DNA from: CAZDHT01 sp964505325
Lineage (GTDB): Bacteria > Planctomycetota > PUPC01
DNA: 12,320 nt
Assembly (NCBI GenBank): GCA_964505325.1
Contig: CAZDHT010000165.1
Coordinates: 1 to 12,320, forward strand
Reading direction: 5' to 3'
Both the position numbers and the translations under genes were made by a program. The notes beneath the pieces were generated by a model that was not told the DNA's origin, did not search any database, and saw only the letters and a list, made by a program, of their open reading frames with translations. Positions 7,438 to 12,320 of the stretch are shown here, piece by piece (position 1 is the stretch's first letter; each line of letters starts with the position of its first letter).

Positions 7438-8343
7438 CTACACCCCCCGCCGACGGGGAAGCTCGGCGGGTGGGGTGGCGCCCGGTTTCGACGCGACGTA
7501 GGCGCCAACGCGGTTGGCGAAAGCCGCCACCTCCCGCAACGGCCGCCGCCTGAGCAGGCGGTTTACCATTGCCGCCGTGAACGCGTCGCCGGACCCGACG
7601 GTGTCCACCACCTCGACCTTGATTCCTCGCAAGGCCACCCGCTTCCGGGCTGTGTGGAGGACGCAGCCCCGGGCGCCCTTCGTCACGCACACCACCCGCA
7701 GCTTGAACTCGCGGATGAGCCAACGCGCGAAGGAACGGTTCCCGTCGCCGCGTCGGAGCGCGGAGCGCAGCAGGCGCAGCTCGCCGTCATTCAGCTTCAG
7801 CACGTCGGCCATGCGGATGGAGTCCGCGACCAGGCCGACGCCGTCCGGGTCCTGCGACGTCAACGACAGCAGCTCCCCCCGCAGGTTCAGGTCGCAGACC
7901 ACGAGCGCCTTCTTCGCGGCTGCCACGAACTTGCGGATGGTGCGGCGTGAGGCCGGGCTCCTCTGGGCGAGCGTGCCGTAGCAGACCGCGTCGGCGCGCC
8001 GCGCCAGTCGCAGCAGACTTCTCGTGGACTGGATGTTGTCCCAGGCGACGTCGGGGCTGATCGTGAAGTCGGGCTGTCCCGCCGCGTCCAGTTGGACCAT
8101 AACCGTGCCCGTTGGCAGGCGGCGGTCGATCTGAATGTGCTCCGTGGACGTGCCGAGCCGCGCCAGCGAATCCAGGATCTCCGCCCCCAGTTGATCGCGC
8201 CCGATTCGGCTCACCGTGATGCCGCAGTCACCGAACGCGTTCGCGTGGCAGGCGAAGTTGGCAGGCGCTCCGCCCAGATGTTTCTCCGCGCCGAACACGT
8301 CCCACAGAATCTCGCCGATGCCCACGATGATCTTGCGCGCCAC
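7438..8343 (-). CDS. PfkB-family sugar kinase
   Basis: A 301-residue cytoplasmic kinase of the PfkB/ribokinase family, which moves phosphate from ATP to a sugar hydroxyl. The first signature is GGAPANFA (24-31), typical of fructokinase-like members. The second is DTVGSGDAF (247-255), with Asp253 the predicted catalytic base and the anion-hole glycines beside it. Length is normal. The GTG start has GGAAG six bases upstream. It is the last gene of a three-gene operon, starting 24 bases after the exported helical-repeat gene. The exact sugar cannot be read from sequence; fructose is the best guess from the N-terminal signature, and a product of the neighbouring oxidoreductase is possible. Confidence 0.92.
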   Translation of the reverse strand: MARKIIVGIGEILWDVFGAEKHLGGAPANFACHANAFGDCGITVSRIGRDQLGAEILDSLARLGTSTEHIQIDRRLPTGTVMVQLDAAGQPDFTISPDVAWDNIQSTRSLLRLARRADAVCYGTLAQRSPASRRTIRKFVAAAKKALVVCDLNLRGELLSLTSQDPDGVGLVADSIRMADVLKLNDGELRLLRSALRRGDGNRSFARWLIREFKLRVVCVTKGARGCVLHTARKRVALRGIKVEVVDTVGSGDAFTAAMVNRLLRRRPLREVAAFANRVGAYVASKPGATPPAELPRRRGV

Positions 8344-8367
8344 GTCTTACTTCCCGGAGTCCGTCTG

Positions 8368-9270
8368 CTAGTCTCCGTCCTTGTTTCCCTTTTCGTCTCT
8401 CCGTTCCTTCTTCCTGGCCTCGTCCCTTTTCCTCTCCCCTTCCTCCATCTTCCGCCAACCCAGCCGCAGTTCTTCCTGGGCGGCCCGGAATTCGTCCGTT
8501 CGGCCTGCGGCGACGAGCTGACCGATCCAGGTCTTGGTCTGGCTCATGATCTTATCCACCTCGCGCCAGTCGCCCGTCGCTTGCAGTGCGCGGTACTTCT
8601 TGAACGCCTCTTTCACGCGGTTCGCGGCGGCGACCTTCATGGCCTCGATGTCCTTGTCGGTGAACTCCTGGGTGATCTGCCGGTAGGCGCCGATCGCGGC
8701 CTCGGCCCTGCCCGCCCGTCTGCAGAACTCGGCGAGCTGCCGCAGCAGCGCCAGCTTCTCGCCCTTCTCCTTGGACTTCGCCGCCGCCGCCTGCAGGAAC
8801 GCGATGGCCTTGCCGGGCTGCCCGGCCCGCTCGTACATCCGGAGCAGGGTGCGCCACGCCATCGGCTGGAACCGGCCGGTGACTTTCTCGAACGCCTCGG
8901 CGGCGCTCTTGGTGTCGTTAAGCGAGACGTGATACACCTTGCCGATGTCGTACAGCGCGACCGACTTAACGTCCGGGGACTTGGTCACCTCCATCAGCTT
9001 GGTGAGCGTCTGGATGGCCTCTTCTCCGCGGCCCGCCTTCATCTGAAGTTGTGCGAGCGAGAACCGAGCGTCCTCCAGCGTGTTGCACCGCACGCGGAAC
9101 AGATGATCCTTCGCAAAGCGCTCTATCGCCAGGAGCTGCTCAGGCCCAAGCGGCTCACCTCGGTCGGCCTCTTTGAGCATTTCCGCCAGATTGGGCGGCG
9201 GCCCTTCGGCGCCCGAGGCCGGAACGGAAATCGCCGCCAACAGGATAATCCACAGAGCGCGCCGTACCAT
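8368..9270 (-). CDS. Exported TPR-like helical-repeat protein
   Basis: A 300-residue protein with a clear signal peptide (residues 1 to about 20, ending PASG before AEG). The body is built of short amphipathic helix pairs with the spacing of tetratricopeptide-type repeats, for instance DARFSLAQLQMKAGRGEEAI, VALYDIGKVYHVSLNDTKSA and LAEFCRRAGRAEAAIGAYRQ. Such proteins hold partners rather than catalyse. The C-terminal 30 residues are almost all Lys, Arg, Glu and Asp. The ATG is firmly set by AAGGAGG six bases upstream. It sits between the Gfo/Idh gene (27 bases) and pfkB (24 bases), so all three are co-transcribed, although this one acts in the periplasm and the kinase in the cytoplasm. I recognise no specific family. 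Confidence 0.85.
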   Translation of the reverse strand: MVRRALWIILLAAISVPASGAEGPPPNLAEMLKEADRGEPLGPEQLLAIERFAKDHLFRVRCNTLEDARFSLAQLQMKAGRGEEAIQTLTKLMEVTKSPDVKSVALYDIGKVYHVSLNDTKSAAEAFEKVTGRFQPMAWRTLLRMYERAGQPGKAIAFLQAAAAKSKEKGEKLALLRQLAEFCRRAGRAEAAIGAYRQITQEFTDKDIEAMKVAAANRVKEAFKKYRALQATGDWREVDKIMSQTKTWIGQLVAAGRTDEFRAAQEELRLGWRKMEEGERKRDEARKKERRDEKGNKDGD

Positions 9271-9297
9271 GATTCGCCTCCTTCCGGTTCGCGGGGC

Positions 9298-10308
9298 TCA
9301 CTCGCCCGCGACTCTCACCGGCCTCCCGGTTTGCGCGGATTTCATCTGCGCGGCGATCACCGCGATAGCCCTCGCCGCAGACTCAGGCGTGACGGCCAGC
9401 TTGGCACGCCTGAAAACGTGCGCCACGACGTTGTTGTAGAACGGACTGTAGTCGGTGCGGGCGACCGGCACGTACTCGGTGACCATCCGACCGCGTCGCC
9501 GAGTTGTGACTTCAAGTTCTCTGGAATGCCAATAAGAAATGATGTTGCCCTTCGTGCCCATCACCTCGAACTTGACCCGGCTGCGCAGGTCCCGGATGTG
9601 AGACAGCAGGATCTCTGCGACGGCCCCGCTCTTGAAACGGATCAGCGCTTGGACTTCGTCCTCGATGTCGGCATCCATCCACACGCGCTTCTGCGAGACA
9701 CCGGTCACCGACTCGATCTTGGACGGAATCAGCCCGAGCATCCAGTCGGTGATGTGGGCGCCCCAGTCGTACATCGTGCCGCCGGTGATCGCCTTCTTGG
9801 CACGCCACCATTTGGTGTTCATGCCGAAGTGCGTCATCTGGCAGCGCGCGCTGAACACGTCCCCGATCGCTCCGCCGGCCACCAGTTTCTTGAGCGTCAC
9901 ATAGTCGCCGTCCCAACGCCGGTTGTGGAAGACGGTGAGCATTCGCCGGTTGGCCTTCGCAGTCTTGATCATCGCCGCCGCTTCGCGGGTCGTGATGCAC
10001 ATCGGCTTTTCGAGGATAACGTGCCGTTTCGCCCGGAGCGCCTCCAGCGCCTGGGGCGCGTGAAGGCTGTGCGGGGTGACGAGGAAGACGAGCTCGGCCT
10101 CGGACTTGTCGAGCATCTCGCGCAGGCTGTCGTACGTCTCGATGCCGGGGAAGTCTTCGCGGGCCGCTTTCTGGCGTGCGAGGTCGGGGTCGCACACCGC
10201 GACCAATTGGGCCGGCCCTGCCTCGTGCAGGCGCTCGGCATGCTGCCTTCCCATTCCGAAGCTCGCGCCATAGCCGCACACTCCAAACTTCAGCTTCGCC
10301 TTAGCCAA
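9298..10308 (-). CDS. Gfo/Idh/MocA-family NAD(P)-dependent oxidoreductase
   Basis: A 336-residue sugar or polyol dehydrogenase-type enzyme. The N-terminal Rossmann fold carries a modified glycine-rich loop GVCGYGASFGMGRQH (9-23), with Asp40 at the end of the second strand suggesting NAD. The family motif EKP is at 100-102 (ILEKPM), and the second-domain motif GGTMYDWGAH (176-185) supplies the conserved Asp181 and His185. No signal peptide or Tat motif is present, so it is cytoplasmic. The TTG start at 10308 is supported by AAGGAG seven bases upstream. It heads the operon with the helical-repeat protein and PfkB kinase. Substrate is unknown; members oxidise or reduce glucose, inositol, N-acetylated sugars and others. 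Confidence 0.92.
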   Translation of the reverse strand: MAKAKLKFGVCGYGASFGMGRQHAERLHEAGPAQLVAVCDPDLARQKAAREDFPGIETYDSLREMLDKSEAELVFLVTPHSLHAPQALEALRAKRHVILEKPMCITTREAAAMIKTAKANRRMLTVFHNRRWDGDYVTLKKLVAGGAIGDVFSARCQMTHFGMNTKWWRAKKAITGGTMYDWGAHITDWMLGLIPSKIESVTGVSQKRVWMDADIEDEVQALIRFKSGAVAEILLSHIRDLRSRVKFEVMGTKGNIISYWHSRELEVTTRRRGRMVTEYVPVARTDYSPFYNNVVAHVFRRAKLAVTPESAARAIAVIAAQMKSAQTGRPVRVAGE

Positions 10309-10349
10309 GGGTGATCTCCTTACTCAACAAAGAAAAGGGCTCGCCGCAA

Positions 10350-10378
10350 TGTGTACATTCCGCTGCGGCCGATGTCAA
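10350..10378 (-). promoter_or_regulatory. Promoter of the Gfo/Idh-TPR-pfkB operon
   Basis: On the minus strand a perfect TTGACA (10378 to 10373) is followed after 17 bases by a weak TACACA (10355 to 10350, three of six). The TGA inside the -35 box is the stop codon of rsmI. The mRNA would start near 10343 and contain the AAGGAG before TTG 10308. Confidence 0.45.
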
Positions 10379-11109
10379 CTCTCTTGCGCCGACATTGTCG
10401 CCGGGCCGTGCTGCTCGCCCCGGAGGAACTTGGGATGATTGCCGGCGATGACGACGGCGACCTCGCCCTTGACCTTGACGTCACGAAAGCGGCGGCACAG
10501 GTCCGACAAGAAGCCGCGGTCGACGCGCTCGAACTTCTTCGTCAGCTCGATGCACACCGCCGCCATGCGGTCGCCCAGCGCCGCGCGCGCGTCAGCCAGC
10601 AACTTGCCCACGCGATACGGGGACTCGAAGAGCACCAGCGTGTGAGGCCGGTCCCGCTCCATCTCCAGAAACTGCTTTCTACGGCCGGGCTTTTTTGGCG
10701 GGAAGCCTTTGAACGTATAGCTCGACGTGGGGAGGCCGGAAGCCAGCAGGGCCGCCTCGACGGCGCCGGCGCCCGGAAGCACCTCCACCCGGAACCCGCG
10801 GTCCAGCGCCCGCGACACAATCCGATACCCCGGATCACTGACGCCCGGGAAACCCGCCTTGGTGCACAGGGCGACGGACAGCCCCTCTTCCAGGAGGGCA
10901 AGGATTCGCTCCCCTGCCCGCTCCTCGTTGTGTTCGTGGTAGGAGAACATCCTGGGCGGCCGCGGGATGTTGTACCTGGCGAGTATCTTCGGCGTGTGCC
11001 GCGTGTCCTCGCAGGCCAACGCGTCCACCTCGCCGAGGACCCGGACGGCGCGGTGCGTCACGTCTTCCAGGTTGCCGATCGGCGTCGCGATAACGTACAG
11101 CGTACCCAT
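10375..11109 (-). CDS. rsmI: 16S rRNA 2'-O-ribose C1402 methyltransferase
   Basis: A 244-residue SAM-dependent enzyme of the tetrapyrrole-methylase fold that methylates the ribose of C1402 in the decoding centre of 16S rRNA. Family landmarks are LYVIATPIGNLEDVTHRA (4-21), CEDTRHTPKIL (33-43), SYHEHNE (56-62), LPGAGAVEAAL and the later FESPYRV. Two features are odd. The SAM-loop motif normally read SDAGTPxISDPG is here CTKAGFPGVSDPG (82-94), so a usually conserved Asp is Lys. It also lacks the C-terminal extension of about 40 residues found in E. coli RsmI. The ATG at 11109 fits the family start; ATGs at 11118 and 11121 are alternatives that overlap a -10 box. No Shine-Dalgarno is present. The M50 protease gene ends about 80 bases upstream on the same strand. 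Confidence 0.93.
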   Translation of the reverse strand: MGTLYVIATPIGNLEDVTHRAVRVLGEVDALACEDTRHTPKILARYNIPRPPRMFSYHEHNEERAGERILALLEEGLSVALCTKAGFPGVSDPGYRIVSRALDRGFRVEVLPGAGAVEAALLASGLPTSSYTFKGFPPKKPGRRKQFLEMERDRPHTLVLFESPYRVGKLLADARAALGDRMAAVCIELTKKFERVDRGFLSDLCRRFRDVKVKGEVAVVIAGNHPKFLRGEQHGPATMSAQES

Positions 11110-11116
11110 ACAGCAC

Positions 11117-11122
11117 ATCATA
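11117..11122 (-). promoter_or_regulatory. -10 box directly before rsmI
   Basis: TATGAT (11122 to 11117) matches TATAAT at five of six positions and lies seven bases before the ATG at 11109, which would give a leaderless message. No good -35 box is visible at the right distance, so the call is weak alone and rests on the same layout at two other genes. Confidence 0.35.
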
Positions 11123-11186
11123 CCGGATCGGAGACAGGCGTGCTATGGCCGAACGGGGCAAGAGCCGCGGCCGCCGCTGAGGACGA

Positions 11187-12047
11187 TCAGCGCTTCAGGT
11201 GGGAGTCGATCTCCTGGCTGAGCCGTCGGAACGCGTCGGCGGCCGAGGCATCGGGGTCACGGCGGACCTCACCTTCCACGTCGATCACGTCGCCCCGGTC
11301 GGGCTCGGGGCGATCGTCGTGCGGCGGCACTTCGAGGCCTCCCGGTTCATACGGCGGCGCCGGCTCGCTGAAGCCGAACAAGCCCCAGAGCCCCCGCGCC
11401 GCGTGGCGGGCCGCGACCGCCATCTCTTCGCGCTTCCCCGACACGTAGATAAACGCCGCAATCAAGATCAGCCACGGGTTCCATCTCATGTCCGGACGAA
11501 ACAGCGTCACAAGGCTTAGTACCACCATCCCTGCAGCAATCCAGCGGCCGATCCGCGCCGCGATGTAAGTCGCTTCGAGGTAGCCGCGCTTGGTCGCGAG
11601 GTACGCCCGCAGCAGCCGCCCGCCGTCCATCGGGAACGCGGGCAGCAGATTGAAGATGCCCAGCGCCAGGTTGACCAGCAGGATCATCTCCAGCAGCGCG
11701 GCAAGACCCTCGCCGATCACCGTAGCGGACAGCGCCAACGTTATGTACACAACTCCCGCGATAGCGAAATTGAGGGCCGGTCCGGCAATGGCGATCTTGA
11801 ACTCGGTGGCGGAATCCTCTGGCATGCTGCCCAGCCGCGCCACGCCGCCGATGGGCAGCAGCGTGATGTCGAGAACGGGAATCCCGTGCGCCTTGGCGAC
11901 CAGACTGTGGCTCAACTCGTGCAGGACGACGAACGTGAACACCACTACCATCCAGGCGACGGCGCCGGTCCCGCCAAGGAGGAAGAAGAAGACAAGAAGC
12001 CAGACGAACGTGGGATGAATTCGGATTCTGACGCCCAGAAGCTTCAT
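11187..12047 (-). CDS. M50 site-2-type intramembrane metalloprotease
   Basis: A 286-residue inner-membrane zinc protease of the S2P/SpoIVFB family, which cuts transmembrane segments of signalling proteins. The zinc ligands and catalytic Glu are in HELSH (43-47), and the third ligand lies in NLLPAFPMDGG (133-143, Asp141). The opening KLLGVRIRIHPTF and the segment IAIAGPALNFA are also typical. About four to six membrane helices fill residues 14 to 210. There is no PDZ domain, and the CBS pair often found in this subgroup is absent. Instead a hydrophilic tail of about 65 residues is rich in Pro, Asp and Glu. I took the ATG at 12047; a TTG at 12077 adds ten unlikely residues. No Shine-Dalgarno precedes the ATG, but a -10 box lies six bases upstream. 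Its substrate is not apparent. Confidence 0.92.
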   Translation of the reverse strand: MKLLGVRIRIHPTFVWLLVFFFLLGGTGAVAWMVVVFTFVVLHELSHSLVAKAHGIPVLDITLLPIGGVARLGSMPEDSATEFKIAIAGPALNFAIAGVVYITLALSATVIGEGLAALLEMILLVNLALGIFNLLPAFPMDGGRLLRAYLATKRGYLEATYIAARIGRWIAAGMVVLSLVTLFRPDMRWNPWLILIAAFIYVSGKREEMAVAARHAARGLWGLFGFSEPAPPYEPGGLEVPPHDDRPEPDRGDVIDVEGEVRRDPDASAADAFRRLSQEIDSHLKR

Positions 12048-12053
12048 ACTGCT

Positions 12054-12081
12054 ATTATTTTGAATCCTGGCGGCCAATCAA
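12054..12081 (-). promoter_or_regulatory. Promoter of the M50 protease gene
   Basis: On the minus strand TTGATT (12081 to 12076), 16 bases and AATAAT (12059 to 12054) form a sigma70-like promoter. Only six bases (AGCAGT) separate the -10 box from the ATG at 12047, so the transcript should begin at or next to the start codon. It overlaps the opposite promoter. Confidence 0.5.
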
Positions 12082-12088
12082 GTACAAT
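12060..12088 (+). promoter_or_regulatory. Promoter of the secreted protein gene at the right edge
   Basis: TTGAAT (12060-12065), 17 bases and TACAAT (12083-12088) read towards the + strand gene at 12128, with an expected start near 12095. The boxes interleave with those of the divergent protease promoter. Confidence 0.5.
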
Positions 12089-12127
12089 CTTCTCCGGGTA
12101 CAAGAGCTCCTGTCGGAGGAAGACGTC

Positions 12128-12320
12128 GTGTCGGCAAGAAACTCGCTAATCATGGCTCTCTGTGTGGCGGTGGTTGCAGCATCGGCGACGGCGAACGCGG
12201 CGGCCAAACCGGAGAGCCGAGAACTGAACGTCTTCCTGGGGAGATTGCGACATGCACGGGCGGCCGGCATCGCGACGGTGACCAACGCCATCGGGGCTCT
12301 GACCACAGCATCATCGGCCA
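12128..12320 (+). CDS. Secreted protein of unknown function, 3' end outside the window
   Basis: An open frame begins at a GTG with a strong Shine-Dalgarno GGAGGA (12115-12120) seven bases upstream and has no stop before the window ends, giving 64 residues so far. The product starts MSARNSLIMALCVAVVAASA, a clear signal peptide, with a likely cleavage after ATANA. The mature part (AAKPESRELNVFLGRLRHAR, then GIATVTNAIGAL) shows an Arg-rich helix followed by an apolar stretch. I recognise no family. It is divergent from the M50 protease. Confidence 0.65.
   Translation, partial: MSARNSLIMALCVAVVAASATANAAAKPESRELNVFLGRLRHARAAGIATVTNAIGALTTASSA

Noticed and set aside
8092..10314. A 740-codon + strand open frame across pfkB, the helical-repeat gene and the Gfo/Idh gene
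   Set aside because: It is rich in Arg, His and Leu with no family motif, and lies opposite three well-supported genes with strong ribosome sites.

Overview
The window is GC-rich bacterial DNA that is almost entirely coding, with single-copy housekeeping genes (rpmB, rsmI) beside an uptake operon, envelope enzymes and a small sugar-metabolism operon. The Gram-negative-type envelope genes, the Gfo/Idh and PfkB genes, the bacterial RRM protein and the dispersed GGCAG-type palindromes would suit a planctomycete or another member of the PVC group. That assignment is an inference from gene style, and no marker here is decisive. The first 90 bases show no convincing gene of their own.

Left part. 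On the + strand (131-1081) lies a lipoprotein-like gene whose whole mature part looks like the first periplasmic loop of an RND efflux pump, with no pump membrane segments. An imperfect inverted repeat (1120-1190) separates it from two convergent minus-strand genes, a MoxR AAA+ ATPase and, upstream of it, ribosomal protein bL28 (rpmB). A 480-base gap then holds two divergent promoters and a minus-strand stretch that looks coding but has no proper gene structure. Next is a tight + strand operon, btuF-btuC-btuD, joined by 4-base start/stop overlaps. It encodes the binding protein, permease and ATPase of a vitamin B12-type ABC importer. A small RRM RNA-binding protein with its own promoter and a leader of about 170 nt follows.

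Right part. The next five transcription units are on the minus strand. An L,D-transpeptidase-fold protein (6359-7171) is flanked, and at its 3' end invaded, by GGCAG palindromes. Upstream of it is an operon read as Gfo/Idh/MocA oxidoreductase, exported helical-repeat protein, then PfkB sugar kinase. Its promoter -35 box is built over the stop codon of rsmI. Further upstream are rsmI (16S rRNA methyltransferase) and an M50 site-2-type protease. At the right edge a new secreted protein starts on the + strand and runs out of the window; its promoter is interleaved with that of the protease.

Transcription. Sigma70-like promoters are unusually readable here. Three genes (the RND-loop lipoprotein, rsmI, the M50 protease) have a -10 box 6-10 bases before the ATG and no Shine-Dalgarno sequence, which suggests leaderless or near-leaderless mRNAs. 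Several other genes have strong Shine-Dalgarno sequences with TTG or GTG starts. I found no mobile element, CRISPR array, tRNA or rRNA.
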